Shown: piece after piece, positions 12,348 to 22,490 of the stretch
Layout: each line of letters starts with the position of its first letter
Numbering within the stretch: the stretch's first letter is position 1
Origin: Nansenia antarctica
Lineage: Eukaryota > Chordata > Actinopteri > Argentiniformes > Microstomatidae
Length of the DNA stretch: 64,000 nucleotides
Reading direction: 5' to 3'
NCBI GenBank assembly: GCA_963989245.1
Contig: OZ022348.1
Location: 75,001 to 139,000, forward strand
Notes under the pieces: generated by a model
What the model saw: the letters and a program-made list of their open reading frames with translations, nothing else
Databases searched by the model: none
What the model was told of the DNA's origin: nothing
Translations under genes and position numbers: made by a program

Positions 12348-13204
12348 CAGAGAGAGAGAGAGAGAGAGAGCATATTTTTCATTCAGTCTGCAAAGTAGAT
12401 ATCATCCATGTGGTGGACATGTGGTGAGTCACTAGGGGATGGCATAGTGCAGCCTACCTCATAGTCCTGGTCTTTGACAGACGTCGAGTGCCCCACCAGG
12501 ACCTCTATGAAGGCAGATCCTTCATTTCCTATGTCTATGCTGTGCACCTGCTCTTCTTTTTCGAACTGAAACAACCAGAAAACGACATGAGAAATAGAGG
12601 ATAACACATTTAAAAATAATTTGTTTGAAATGTTTTTATTTATTTATTTAACAAAAAGTGTATTCCAGGTGTAGGCTGAATAGTTACCTGGAGGATGACT
12701 GAGGTTTGTTTCTCCCCAGGCCTCGCTGCTTTCCATTTCCTGTACGTGTCAGAGCTCAGCAGGTTGTCAGCTTTGTGCGTCTGCAGCAGAACAGTTAGAC
12801 TGTCATAAGTCCAATGGTGCTTAATGCTGTTAGTATAACTAGACAGAGGTACAATGGTGCTTAATGCTGTTATCTATAACTAGACAGAGGTACAATGGTG
12901 CTTAATGCTGTTAGTATAACTAGACAGGGGTACAATGGTGCTTAATGCTGTTATCTATAACTAGACAGGGGTGCTGGGTACATAAAGACGCTGTCATGCA
13001 AAGGTTTCAAATAATGACTAGGTGTTCTTAGGGGCAGCCAGGTATATAGATATAGCAGCTCATTGATCATCTCATCATTAATATCTGAACTCACATTGTC
13101 TTATATAGATATATAGCAGCACATTGATCAGTCTCTCATCATTAAAAACTCACGTTGTCTTCGCTGCTGCAGGACACGACGTGCTTCAGGTGGATCTCAG
13201 GCAT
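3160..13204 (-). CDS. xrcc1: XRCC1, DNA single-strand break repair scaffold (5' ten exons)
   Basis: XRCC1 is the nuclear scaffold that brings DNA polymerase beta, ligase III, PARP and PNKP to single-strand breaks. Minus-strand exons: 13154-13204, 12688-12780, 12458-12565, 12030-12188, 10550-10627, 8518-8639, 6034-6166, 5025-5193, 4477-4705, 3160-3276 (1259 nt, about 419 residues). The start reads MPEIHLKHVVSCSSEDN, nearly identical to vertebrate XRCC1. The first five exons form the N-terminal polymerase-beta-binding domain. Exons 6-8 are the low-complexity linker, with a basic KRKFEF stretch that could be the nuclear signal. Exons 9-10 form BRCT1 (VVFVLSGFQNPFR, DWTPDATHL, KYSQV, RKEWVLDS). 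All phases agree. The exon 6/7 join works only with donor AG|GTACAT and acceptor CAGAG|TGAG. The acidic linker, BRCT2 and stop lie beyond coordinate 1 or were not found, so the gene is partial here. Confidence 0.95.
3270..3405 (+). repeat. 43-bp tandem repeat copying an XRCC1 splice acceptor
   Basis: Three copies of a 43-bp unit. Each contains, on the minus strand, TCTATCCTCCTACAGTTG, which is the acceptor actually used by XRCC1 exon 10. The copy nearest the exon (ending at 3277) is the functional one, and two further copies lie upstream of it in the intron. Confidence 0.9.
3525..3695 (+). mobile_element. SINE-like repeat fragment
   Basis: Ends with TTGTAAGTCGCTTTGGATAA and GGCGTCTGCTAAATG, the 3' motif shared by many teleost SINEs. 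The 5' part is not recognisable as a tRNA-derived head. Confidence 0.6.
3856..4428. mobile_element. Non-autonomous hAT-like DNA transposon (MITE)
   Basis: The ends are imperfect inverted repeats: ACCCCCTTTCCACCAACGCA at the left and, read on the other strand, ACCCCTTTTTCACCAAGGCA at the right. The roughly 570-bp interior has no transposase reading frame and contains partly self-complementary AACCGGTT-rich stretches. Assignment to hAT rests on the CCCCTTT...CACCAA end type and is uncertain. It lies in the XRCC1 intron between exons 9 and 10. Confidence 0.6.
4825..4935 (-). repeat. LINE 3' tail, minus orientation
   Basis: (GATTA)n followed by TTCAACTTTATTGTCATTGC. The complement, CAATGACAATAAAGTTGAA, is a typical fish LINE 3' end with a polyadenylation-like AATAAA and a short tandem tail. 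Confidence 0.5.
6193..8148 (+). repeat. Large 35-bp GA-rich minisatellite in an XRCC1 intron
   Basis: About 55 copies of a 35-bp unit (GGATGGAGGTTATAGACTGT then GAGAGGAGAGAGAGA), with GTGAG/GGGGG variants and some shortened copies. It fills most of the intron between XRCC1 exons 6 and 7 and starts about 25 bp from the exon 7 acceptor. On the gene strand every unit reads CTCTCTCCTCTCACAG followed by TCTATAACC, which resembles a splice acceptor. Confidence 0.95.
8413..8545 (+). repeat. 43-bp tandem repeat copying the XRCC1 exon 6 donor
   Basis: About three units of exactly 43 bp (starts at 8413, 8456, 8499 and 8542). Each carries the last coding bases of XRCC1 exon 6 and its donor region. Only the copy joined to the intact exon (8518-8639) is usable as coding sequence. 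Reading on through the extra copies meets a stop. Confidence 0.9.
8640..9135 (+). repeat. 24-26-bp tandem array copying the XRCC1 exon 6 acceptor
   Basis: About twenty copies of TTCTGTCAGGGG(GGG)AAGAGACAGA-type units start at the first base upstream of XRCC1 exon 6. On the gene strand each unit ends CCCCTGACAG|AA, the same acceptor sequence that exon 6 uses. At 9036-9056 a second, diverged copy of the first coding bases of exon 6 is embedded in the array. Confidence 0.9.
9609..10422 (+). mobile_element. Truncated LINE with 5' inversion and long target repeat
   Basis: The plus-strand segment 9760-10150 encodes the C-terminal part of a LINE ORF2 (LVNFYTAIIES, VIRSAERVIGCPLPPLE, HPGHGLFAPLPSGRRVRSL, HTNSFFPTAIRLLNA). 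It is followed by a 3' UTR and a (GATTCT)n tail. The segment 9609-9733 is an inverted copy of 9755-9885, giving a near-perfect hairpin with about 120-bp arms. A 34-bp direct repeat (9575-9608 and 10423-10456) flanks the element. The insertion sits in an XRCC1 intron. The inversion fits the twin-priming mechanism known for LINEs. Confidence 0.8.
11027..11216 (-). mobile_element. tRNA-derived SINE, minus orientation
   Basis: Read on the minus strand, it starts with a tRNA-like head with an A-box region (TGGTCTAGTGGATAGTGAG) and a B box (GTTGTGAGTTCAAATCCC). It then has a central part and ends in GTAAGTCGCTTTGGATAAAA and GCGTCTGCTAAATGGC. This is an essentially full-length SINE of the type common in teleosts, lying in the XRCC1 intron between exons 4 and 5. 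Confidence 0.85.
11560..11832 (+). repeat. LINE 3' end with (TTCA)n tail
   Basis: Contains GTATAGTATAGTATTGTGGA and AATTTCGTTGTTTGGTACC-like sequence, then CAATGACAATAAAGACC and a (CATT)n tail. This is typical of L2/Rex-group LINE 3' untranslated regions. No coding part remains. Confidence 0.65.
12254..12372 (+). repeat. (GA)n microsatellite
   Basis: About 115 bp of GA dinucleotide, broken once by GGCAG, in the XRCC1 intron between exons 3 and 4, preceded by two telomere-like CCTAACCCTAACCC units. Confidence 0.95.
12808..12970 (+). repeat. About 43-bp tandem repeat in XRCC1 intron 1
   Basis: Four copies of a unit centred on ACAATGGTGCTTAATGCTGT and AACTAGACAGAGGT. Two alternating variants (TAGTATAACT and TATCTATAACT) suggest a higher-order dimer. 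Confidence 0.85.
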
Positions 13205-13860
13205 GGTGAGGGTGACAGCAGGGTTAGATGGGGTTAGGGCTAGGGGGTTCAGAGGGTTAACCCTGGGTAGATGTTCAGGTGTTGAGCCACTAGACTGTTT
13301 CAGTGCAGTAAAGTAACAAAACCTGACTCTTACAGGTTAATTAGGCTCGTCAGCTAGTCGATATAACTAAAAACATCCATTCAGAAAACACAAAGGACGC
13401 GTGATCTGCATTGACTAAGTAACTAACAGATATATGATTATCTAGCTGCTCAGCGAGCAGGCTAATGCTAATGCTGCTTAGTTGCTGTCAGACAATGGAG
13501 GCGCTAGCTAGCTGCTAGCCTGGCTGCTGTCTGCAGAGACCTGGGTCTGTGTGTCCATATGAGTGTCTATTCACTTTGTCATGTTCTGAGTTTGCTGTTT
13601 GTATTTCACTTCCCTATAACGCTGCTAATATAAATACTGACGCCAGAGGCTAAATATAAATATACATATACATCACAACTCCTTTTCGGAGCAAAGTCCC
13701 TCTCATTTCAGAACCTGTTCTAGCCAATCAGAAGCTCCTCCTGGTCCGGCTTCTTCTTTGTTGGTGGACGTCGCGTGCAGAAACTACCCGACAGCGCCGC
13801 GGTGTCGCAGTGGCTCCTGGTTGTAAAGCAGAAATGACCTCAGCGGGAGTCAAAGCTTCA
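13205..13860 (-). promoter_or_regulatory. Putative XRCC1 5' flank and promoter
   Basis: Upstream of the XRCC1 start codon, this stretch is free of transposons and long repeats. It has a CCAAT box in plus orientation at about 13724 and a locally CpG-rich patch at 13745-13810 (GGACGTCGCGTGC, GACAGCGCCGCGGTG). Position and composition fit a TATA-less housekeeping promoter. No transcription start can be fixed from the sequence. Confidence 0.35.
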
Positions 13861-14213
13861 GAAAACCATTTATTAGAATAGAATCAGAAATGTTCTACAA
13901 CAAAACGGCAGCATACAGATTACGTTGTTTTGTTTTTTGGGGGGGGATCTGTGAAAATTGCAATGGTCATTTCAATTCATACTATTAATACTAAATGCAT
14001 CTTGAGCGTGGTACAACTTCATCCTATCAACACATTAAGGTTAGTTAAGGTTAGTTAAGGTTGTATTATTACTCATATAAGAGTAGTTGTATTATTACTC
14101 CGTTGCTTATGAATACAAAACAATGTGACGCTACAAAAACATAGAGTGCTGTCTTTTTGAGAGGGGTTGAATGAATCTCTCCAGCCCTTTAACACAACTT
14201 AACACAACTGTAC

Positions 14214-14360
14214 CATGTTTGATTGATTGATTGAAAACTTTATTAGAAGATTTGCAGAAGTAGGTACATGAAAGTACATATTACATACAAGGTCAACTAA
14301 CAGGATAAAAACCCAAGAAAGCCACTGGCTTATTTCAATTGGGGTCCTTGATTGTAACAT
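14214..14360 (-). mobile_element. 3' end of the window's main LINE family
   Basis: (TTGA)n followed by AAAACTTTATTAGAAGATTT and a stretch ending TCAATTGGGGTCCTTGATT. This is the complement of the 3' end of the full-length LINE at 29.3-33.4 kb. Only about 145 bp of 3' UTR was inserted. Confidence 0.9.
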
Positions 14361-14433
14361 AACATAACACAACTGGACAAAACAAAAAAAATTCCGACGA
14401 ATCCCAGAATGTTGGTCCATGTCCAGCATCATG

Positions 14434-14745
14434 TATTTACATTTACATTTTTGGCATTTAGCAGACGCCTTATTCCAAAGCGACTTACAATCAATACATA
14501 CCAAGCAAGTGAATCAGCAGTCCACCATTCGTTGCAGGAAGAGTACTCTAGCTCGGGCCCGGGGCCACTGATAGAAGGAGAAACCTTCTCCCTATTGCCT
14601 TCTACTAAAACTTTTTTTTTTTTTTTACTGGAGAAACTGAGAAACAGTACAAAGGGGGCAATAGAAGTTCTTAGGGACACAGTAGAGGGGAAAGCGGATA
14701 TCTTTAGGAGACGTAGTGGTGAGGGTCAGAAGATTTCTCTGTAGG
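14434..14745 (+). mobile_element. Roughly 300-bp interspersed repeat, copy 1
   Basis: Starts with a TTACATTTACATTTTTGGCA tail and the GCAGACGCCTTATTCCAAAG motif. It continues through AGAGTACTCTAGCTCGGGCC, a poly-T run and TACAAAGGGGGCAATAGAAG. The same sequence recurs at about 20.63-20.95, 41.19-41.48 and, inverted, 48.06-48.35 kb. It is SINE-sized and shares the teleost SINE 3' motif, but I see no tRNA head. Confidence 0.8.
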
Positions 14746-15103
14746 AGTTAGGTGTTAGTGTCGGCCTAAAGGTTAAAGGTCAGCCCTACTGTAAGAAACA
14801 GCATCATTACATGCATGTACAGTAGCCTACACTATCATGACATCTTGTCACCATTATACATGTATGATAAACCATCTATAATGAAGCATTAGATGGGTAA
14901 GGATATACTGTGTACTGTAGCATATCATCATTGCCAGTATCTGATGAAGTGACATCATGTCTTTGATGCTCGTGCACTGCAGATGGACAGACAGACAGGT
15001 ACACAGACAGACAGGTACACAGACAGGCAGACAGACAGACACACTGCAGATAGATCAGCAGTGAAGTGACATCATGTCTGTGATGCAAACTGCAGATGGA
15101 TCA

Positions 15104-15126
15104 GCTGACACACACACACAGAGACA

Positions 15127-15181
<55 letters not shown>
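15104..15181 (+). repeat. (CA)n microsatellite next to (CAGA)n
   Basis: A pure CA run, preceded at 14980-15050 by ACAGACAGGTACACAGACAG-type repeats, lies just downstream of the stop codon of the MAG-like gene. GCAGATGGATCAGCTGA and related pieces occur in copies on both sides. Confidence 0.9.
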
Positions 15182-15185
<4 letters not shown>

Positions 15186-15205
15186 GATGGATCAGCTGAG
15201 TGAAC

Positions 15206-18200
15206 TCAAACGATCTCCAGGTAGATGTGGATGTCTGAGTCAGTCTCAGGGTCAGTGGAGGCAGGGCTCTGTCTTTCTCTGGCAGCTCTGTTTTCCAAGA
15301 CTCCTTGTCTCTCTCCTCCTCCCCTCTCTCCTCCTCCCCTTTCTCCCCCTCGCCTCTCTCCTCCTCCCCTCTCTCCCCCTCTTCTTTCCCCCACTCGCCT
15401 CTCCCCTCTTCTCCTCCCCATTTGACGTGTCTGGAACAGAGAGAGTTGTGGGTTATTAGCAGAGAGAGTGGGTTATTGTGGCTTATTAGCAATTCACTTA
15501 GACACCATGGTACATTTACATTTAGGGCATTTAGCAGTACTAACCCTAACCCATGTACAACAATAATACATTTTAATCAAATGATATAATATACAGTCAG
15601 GACAAAAGAACAGTCACATAGTTGCCCGGTAGGCCAGCACAAGGGTCTTAAACCTAATGTGAGCTGCTATCGGGAGCCAGTGACTTGGTGCGGAGGTCTG
15701 ATGGCGGAGGTGTGGTACCCAGCCAGGACTGCGTTGCAGTAGTCAAGGCGGGAGATGCCCAGTGGGACCAGAAGTTGAGCTGCTTCTCTGGTGAGGAATG
15801 GATGTGTACTGATAGAGTAATTTCTCAAGTAGCTTTCTGTCTATGGTACAGTACTGTACCTGTTTGGTGCGGACAAAGAGAGGAGTGCAGTTCTGGTAGA
15901 CGAGTTGATAGCTGCCATTGGTGTAGATGTGGGTTACTTCTGTGCAGTTGATATAGAGGGGCGTCCGGTCCTGATAGATCCCCATGTCACCAGGGTACAA
16001 GGCAGGCCTACAGTTCAGGGCATGTCTATGAAGAACAAGAGTTAACAAGTGTTCATTTGAAATTACTAATGACTGTTTGTGATTCTGAGAATTTCTTTCT
16101 GAGCAGTTTAATGTGGGTGGACTCTTCCAAATCTCTCTCTTCCAAATCTCTGTCCAAATTTCCATTCAACAATAGATGTTTGAGGTATTTAAATTGGCTG
16201 TTGCATCAGTTCCTTACCTTCCTGTCCTCTTCCGACAGCAGCACAGGAGTAGGAGTGAGAGGAGGAAGACAGTCACTGAGATGGAGGCTGCAGGCAGCAC
16301 TGTCCACAGCAGAGGAGCTGTTGGTCCAGGAAGATAACACAGACATAAACAACGTGATCCACCAGACTGAAGTCTTCTCAACGTTTTACAAAACAAAAAC
16401 AGGTAGACGTATTTCATCTTCTTACTACTGTCATATCAGAAGACCTGTCTATGCTACTCTTCCTTGGTGTGTTTTTCCATGATTGGAAGTCCCAGTACTT
16501 ACTGTTTCCTCTATGCAGTAGTGTATGTGAGTCATTGCCCAAAGCATTGATGGCGAAGCAGACCACCATCAGTGGTGTGGCCATGTGCCCCGTCAGTATG
16601 GCTGTGAGGGTACTGTCTACTGAGATCACTGCCGTGTTGTAACCACTAGGTGGCGTGCTCCCGTTGACGCTCCAGGTGACCGCAGGCCTGGGGTTGGAGT
16701 CCACCGAGCAGCGACACAGCAGCTCAACCCCCTCCACCACACAGGAGGAGGAGAGGCGGAGGATGAGCGGCTTGTCTGGCAGGATGAGAGGGAGAGCAAG
16801 AGAGGGATGAGAGGGATGAGAGGGAGAGCAAGAGAGGGATGAGAGGGATGAGAGGGAGAGCAAGAGAGGGATGAGAGGGAGGATGAGAGGGAGAGAGGGA
16901 GGATGAGAGGGAGGATGAGAGGGAGGATGAGAGGGATGAGAGGGAGGATGAGAGGGAGGATGAGAGGGAGGATGAGAGGGAGAGAGGGAGGATGAGAGGG
17001 AGGATGAGAGGGAGGATGAGAGGGAGAGCAAGAGAGGTGGGTTGAGCTGAGCAGCAATACTGTACTTGGTTGGTAGCATTATAGCACCTGCCCAGAAGGT
17101 GCAAACATGTAGTGTACCAGTGTCCCAGGTCAAGGGTCATTCCCAGGATGTGATTTCTCACAACAATGACAACAATGTAATTATCGTAATTCAAAATGAA
17201 CACCTGTTGCAATGCAGTATGTAGAGCTATACAAAGTAGGAGGCATTTAAACCCATGTTTTATCATTTAAACCTGTTTTATCAAATATGGAGGGTGCAGA
17301 AAAGGCTTACATTGAATGTTCAAGGAGGTAGGTTTGGACTCTGCTTGACCAATCAGGTTCTGCACTGAGCAGCGAACCCTCATGTCCCGGGTGATGTTGT
17401 ACACCCGGGCCGTGTGTGTGCGCTGGGGGAGGGTGACAGTGCGTCCGTCTCTGGTGTAGGACCAGCGGTACTCTGACACAGGCGGGTCGGCCTTACAGGA
17501 GCAAGCCAGCAAGACGTTCGCCCCCTCATGGACATTCAAGGTATGGATCTGGACCTTAACATCCTTTGGAGGGACTAGAGATAAGATATAGTAGCAATGA
17601 GGGTTCAGTGTTGTACACAATCCATATCACTGTTGTTGGGAATTTGTATTAAAATAACTAGAAGTGATAAATCATGTACTATGTGCTAATTTAAATAATA
17701 TGTGATTGAGGTCAGTTGAGAACAATTAGAAGGTCACGCGAAGCCAAAAGAGAGGTTCTGTTTTTGAGCGACAAGAAGAAGACAAGCTCCTGACTAAAAG
17801 AAAGTTTCATGTTGGAAATGTAAGGTTCTATCTTTTAGTCAGGAGCTTGTCTTCTTCTTGTCGCTCAAAAACAGAACCTCTCTTTTGGCTTTGCGTGACC
17901 TTCTAATTGTTCTCAACTGACCTCAGTCACATATTATTTAAATGAGCACATAGTACATGATTTATCACTTCTAGTTATTTGAATACATATTCCCAACACT
18001 GTCGTGAACAAACACCAACCACACAACAGCTGGTGAAACCTGGAACAAGTTGGCCTTTTATTCAGAAAATGTTAAATAAATGTGTTAAAAATCAATGACA
18101 CACTCGCTAGTCAACTAACACAGTTTGTTTTGTGAGCCTGCTAACAATGTAAAGTAGTGTTATAGTTAACTAGGTAGTAGTAGTAGGGATTACTCACCAA

Positions 18201-21200
18201 ATCCAATATTGTGGTTTGAATAGCAAGTGTGTCATTGATTTGCAAAAATGTTCAGAATAAAAGTCAGAACAATTTGATTGGTTGCTGACTTGTTCTCGGT
18301 TTCACAAGGAGAATACTGGGAAATGACTTACATGTCACATGGAGCTCTTTCACATCTGATGCACGTTTGCCTCCCGGATACACAGCCTCGCACCTCACCC
18401 TGGGTTTAATACGGTATGATGCTGTAAAGGTGAGAGAGGCCAGCAGGGTAGGCCTCTGAGCCTGGGGCTGTAGTACATTCACCTCCCCGTACTCACTGCT
18501 GTTCTCCTGGGCTCCTCTCTCCCAGTGCCACTGAAGCGTGGGGGGCGTCTCGAGGCAGGAGTAACTCAGGGTGCAGTTCAGTGTCACCACCTGTCCCTCT
18601 GTCACTGAGCCCACACTGCTGATCACTGGGGGCTCGGGGGAGGCTGTCAATCAGGGAGGACATTTACACATTTACATTTACACATTTACATTTACACATT
18701 TACACATTTACACATTTACACATTTACATTTACACATTTACACATTTACACATTTACACATTTACACATTTACACATTTACATTTACACATTTACATTTA
18801 CACATTTACACATTTACACATTTACACATTTACACATTTACACATTTACACATTTACACATTTACACATTTACATTTACACATTTACACATTTACACATT
18901 TACACATTTACATTTACACATTTACATTTACACATTTACACATTTACATTTACACATTTACATTTACACATTTACACATTTACATTTACACATTTACATT
19001 TACACATTTACACATTTACACATTTACACATTTACATTTACACATTTACATTTACACATTTACATTTACACATTTACACATTGACACAGTTACACATTTA
19101 CATTTACACATTTACACATTTACACATTTACATTTACACATTTACACATTTACACATTTACATTTACACATTTACACATTTACACATTTACACATTTACA
19201 TTTACACATTTACACATTTACACATTTACACATTTACACATTTACATTTACACATTTACATTTACACATTTACACATTTACACATTTACACATTTACACA
19301 TTTACACATTTACACATTTACATTTACACATTTACACATTTACATTTACACATTTACACATTTACACATTTACACATTTACACATTTACATTTACACATT
19401 TACATTTACACATTTACACATTTACACATTTACATTTACACATTTACACATTTACATTTACACATTTACACATTTACACATTTACACATTTACACATTTA
19501 CACATTTACATTGACACATTTACACATTGACATTTTTGGCATTTAGTCTTTGTCCAAAGCAACTTACAACAAAAACATTTGTCTAAGTAAGTGAATCATC
19601 TGTCCATCAGATATTGTAAGAAGTACTCTGTTATGACCAGGAGCCATTGGCAGTTACAATGTTAGAAGAATAAAGAATAACTTTTTTAATAGTAGAGAAA
19701 CTGTTCAGGGGAGAAGTGGGAAAGAGGAGGTCTTAAGGAGGGACAATCAAGAGATTGGTCTTCAGTCTACGGTGGAAGATAGGTAGCGACTCTGCAGTAC
19801 TGACACACACCAGTCACATCTGACATGAAGTACCTGGGTACTACTAACAACATTCACTTCAGAGACTAGAGAATAATATGTGTTGATGCAATAGTCCGCA
19901 ATTGAAAGTCTGTACTGTAGGTGTTTTTATTTTTTCTACAGTTTTCTTTTCTCTGTTTGTTGTGTGTGTGTGTGTGGGGGGGGGTTCTACATTTGTGCTG
20001 TAGTTTCTGCTTGGTGGTATATCATTTAGAATTTCTAACATTTAAATATTTGTTTTTATTAATTAAAAAATTAAAAACATTTAAATTAAAAAAGGTATTA
20101 AAAAACAACAACAACAACATGTTGGTCCACAGTAATTAAATCTTGGTGATTCAGTGTTGTACACAATCAATATCACTATCGTGAACAAACACCAACCACA
20201 GAACAGTATGCAGTATGCTGATGATGGTCCACAGTAATTAATTCACCGCTTTGTAATTACATAATGATGTAGTTGAATGTTTTTGTTTGTCTCCACAAGT
20301 GCACAAGATGAGCATTGAAACGAAATCCCTCTTACCTGATACCGAAAGATGGATCCTCACTCGCTTCCCCCTGTGGATGGGATAGGCTGGAGGAGTGAAG
20401 TAGCAGGGGAAGACCACACAGGAGCCCAATAGGACTGGGACGTGGGCAGGGATGGAGGGAACAGGGGTGACAGTGTGGGCCTCCCTCCACAAGCCTGCTG
20501 CTGTAATGGAGGAAACAGAGCTTACTGTATATAAAAGGCTGAAGCATACGACAGCATACAGTATAACTGAATGTTTCTGTTTGGGTCAACTACAAAGAAC
20601 AGCTTTACTGTAGTACACACACATTGACATTTACATTTACATTTTTGGCATTTAGCAGACGCCTTATTCCAAAGCGACTTACAATCAATACATTTGAATA
20701 CTAAGCATGTGAATCAGCAATTCACCATTCGTTGCAGGAAGAGTACTCTAGCTCGGGCCCGGGGCCACTGATAGAAGGAAAAACCTTCTCCCTATCGCCT
20801 TCTACTAAAACCTTTTTATTTTTATTTTTTTTTTTTTACTGGAGAAACAGAGAAACAGTACAAAGGGGGCAATAGAAGTTCTTAGGGACACAGCAGAGGG
20901 GAAAGCGGGTGTCTTTAGGAGACGTAGTGGTGAGGGTCAGAAGATGTCTCAGGAGGAGCAGTTGGAGCATTGACCCGCTCTTAAAATGTTGTTATAGAGA
21001 AGGAATGCATTTTCATGACGCATTTTCTCTCAATGCAAATTCAAGGATATCAAGAAATTAAATGTTTCAAACAGATGTTGAATTGTTGAAATATCTCTAC
21101 AAGTGGTAATCTTTGTGCCTGTCTAACTATTTGTGCTTGGTGTGATGCAATGTGTCAAAGAGACAACATTTCACAATAGAGTTAAATTTAGAAAAAAGAG

Positions 21201-21784
21201 AAGGAGGATGCTGTGCTTGTTCATCTTACTGTCCCAACAGGATCTCTGTGATCCTTAACCCTCATGTTATATTATCCTTCACCACAACTTATTTGTTTGC
21301 TTTATATGAATGGATGGTAGAGAATATTAGTATTAGATTTCCCCCATATTGTCTATATATATATAGTCAGTTTGTGTTGTCTGACGCAGGGCACACTGTC
21401 CTGCAGCTCATGGTCATTGTTTTAAACCTAATTTACGGATCATTTTTAAGTCCTACATTCTGCGATTTTTTTGGGGTGAAAAGTCTATGTTGCATTGAAT
21501 ATTATTGAGTAATTGGACTAACATTACTCCATTACCATCTATACGGAAGAGTTGATAAAGGTACAAAAGTTGAAGGCTAATAATAGTATTAGTAGATAAC
21601 TATCATTATCTTTTACTGTAGACCTGTGTCAGTGATAAGGCGATGCACATGTTGTAACTTGAAATTATTATTTAGGTTGTTAGCATGTAAACGTGTAACA
21701 ATGGTTAGGGTTAGGGTAAGGCTACTCACCGAGGATCACGCTGCACACCAGAAACATCCTGTCCAGACGCATGACTGCAACCAT
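15206..21784 (-). CDS. MAG/CD22-family siglec-like receptor (gene A)
   Basis: Type I membrane Ig receptor. Minus exons: 21730-21784 (signal peptide MVAVMRLDRMFLVCSVILG), 20336-20500 (V-set), 18332-18643, 17311-17574 and 16503-16775 (three C2 domains), 16218-16317 (transmembrane ISVTVFLLSLLLLCCC), 15860-16025 and 15206-15430 (cytoplasmic). Phases agree throughout and predict 519 residues. The last Ig exon has the CxC pattern (ELLCRCSVDSNP) seen in MAG and CD22. The tail has several tyrosines (GIYQDR, GSYQLVYQ) and ends IYLEIV. The V-set exon is only 165 nt: about 65-70 residues after CYFTPPAYP are missing, including the F strand where siglecs carry the sialic-acid-binding Arg. The last exon carries a GA-rich, Arg/Gly/Glu-coding repeat. 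MAG (siglec-4) is my preferred identity from the tail and the 19q13-like context; a CD22-like paralog is the alternative. Confidence 0.75.
15515..15840 (+). repeat. Interspersed repeat fragment
   Basis: Contains GGGCATTTAGCAGTACTAAC, then a conserved-looking block (GCGTTGCAGTAGTCAAGGCG, GAGATGCCCAGTGGGACCAG) that I associate with dispersed teleost repeats. The family is not identified. It lies in the last intron of gene A. Confidence 0.4.
16776..17036 (+). repeat. GA-rich array abutting a splice acceptor of gene A
   Basis: Tandem GATGAGAGGGAG/GATGAGAGGGAGAGCAAGAG units begin exactly at the acceptor of the last Ig exon. On the gene strand the polypyrimidine tract is extended to about 260 bp of CTCTCATCCTCC-like sequence. 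Confidence 0.9.
17630..18000. repeat. Long inverted repeat (about 165-bp arms)
   Basis: The left arm, about 17630-17803, and the right arm, about 17834-18000, are near-perfect reverse complements. For example AGACAAGCTCCTGACTAAAAG on the left faces CTTTTAGTCAGGAGCTTGTCT on the right. A spacer of about 30 bp separates them. It lies in a gene A intron and could form a very stable RNA hairpin. It could be a foldback transposon or an inverted duplication. Confidence 0.9.
18026..18307. mobile_element. MITE-like element, copy 1
   Basis: The ends are inverted: CAGCTGGTGAAACCTGGAAC at the left and, on the other strand, GTGAAACCGAGAACAAGTCA at the right. Inner sub-repeats also face each other (ATCAATGACACACTCGCTAG against GCAAGTGTGTCATTGATTT). 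A related copy lies at about 50.24-50.55 kb with the same ends and the same inner block. Confidence 0.7.
18656..19530 (+). repeat. (TTTACACA)n / (TTTACATTTACACA)n satellite
   Basis: About 870 bp built only of TTTACACA and TTTACA units in irregular order, starting 12 bp from the acceptor of the second Ig exon of gene A. The 3' neighbour (19530-19580) is the ACATTTTTGGCATTTAG tail of a SINE, so the array probably grew from that SINE's TTTACA tail. Confidence 0.95.
19530..19800 (+). mobile_element. Diverged SINE-like repeat fragment
   Basis: Begins CATTTTTGGCATTTAGTCTT and TCCAAAGCAACTTACAAC, the complement of the shared teleost SINE 3' motif, and continues into diverged sequence resembling the 14.4-kb repeat family (AGAAACTGTTCAGGGGAGAA). 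Confidence 0.6.
20625..20955 (+). mobile_element. Roughly 300-bp interspersed repeat, copy 2
   Basis: Same order of blocks as the copy at 14.4 kb: TTACATTTTTGGCATTTAGC, AGAGTACTCTAGCTCGGGCC, poly-T, AGTACAAAGGGGGCAATAGA, GACGTAGTGGTGAGGGTCAG. It lies in the first intron of gene A. Confidence 0.85.
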
Positions 21785-22382
21785 GCTCAGCAGACAGGAG
21801 AGGGAATGAAGGGATGATGGAGGAGGAGGAAGTTGGATTGGTTTCATAACGCCCTGATGCCATGTAGATTTCTTTTTTTAGACTCTTCATTAAATGCTTA
21901 GACTTTATCTTACAATTAAGAACTAATTTGACACTTTTTACACATCCACTGGATTATCCAAATTGTTCATGCCTCATTGTGACATTATGCTATAGGTCAA
22001 TAGTGTAAACCTTGGCACACATACTACTGAATTATGGGACATAATTGAACTTTCTACAGACCGAGGTAAACTAATGTGTGATGATACACTCAAAAGACTA
22101 TAATAACTTAGATTCAATTAACTATATTAAAAGCGCCTAATCATCTCTAAGACTGTAGATTCCATTGCCTAACTGACAGACAAAGGAAAGAGAGACATCA
22201 GCAGATATCAGTGAGCAGCATGACGATGATATGGGTGACTCACTCTCATGCTGTTAGACATTTCCTGCTTTAAGGCTTTAACCACTAAATCTCCCCTCAT
22301 GGACTCTCAGCCATCATGAGCTGTATGAATGGTCCTTGGGTTAGGGTTAGGGTTAGTCTAACCCTAAGCTGTATGAATGGTA

Positions 22383-22455
<73 letters not shown>

Positions 22456-22490
22456 CTCTGCTCCCACACACACACACACACACACACACA
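22383..22490 (+). repeat. (CA)n microsatellites
   Basis: Two CA runs separated by CTCTCTCTGCTCC. Short GAGCTGTATGAATGGT copies and telomere-like GGGTTAGGGTTAGGG flank them. Confidence 0.9.

Noticed and set aside
16626..17266. Ser/Pro/Leu-rich ORFs of 140-240 residues on the minus strand
   Set aside because: They read through the GA-rich array and the neighbouring Ig exon in wrong frames. The real exon is 16503-16775.
18571..19530. A 319-residue ORF of HIYTFTHL repeats
   Set aside because: It is the translation of the TTTACACA satellite. It runs antisense to an Ig exon and has no gene-like features.
18656..19530. CRISPR-like regular repeats
   Set aside because: The genome is a vertebrate's, the units are contiguous without spacers, and no cas genes are present. 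The same holds for the other arrays.
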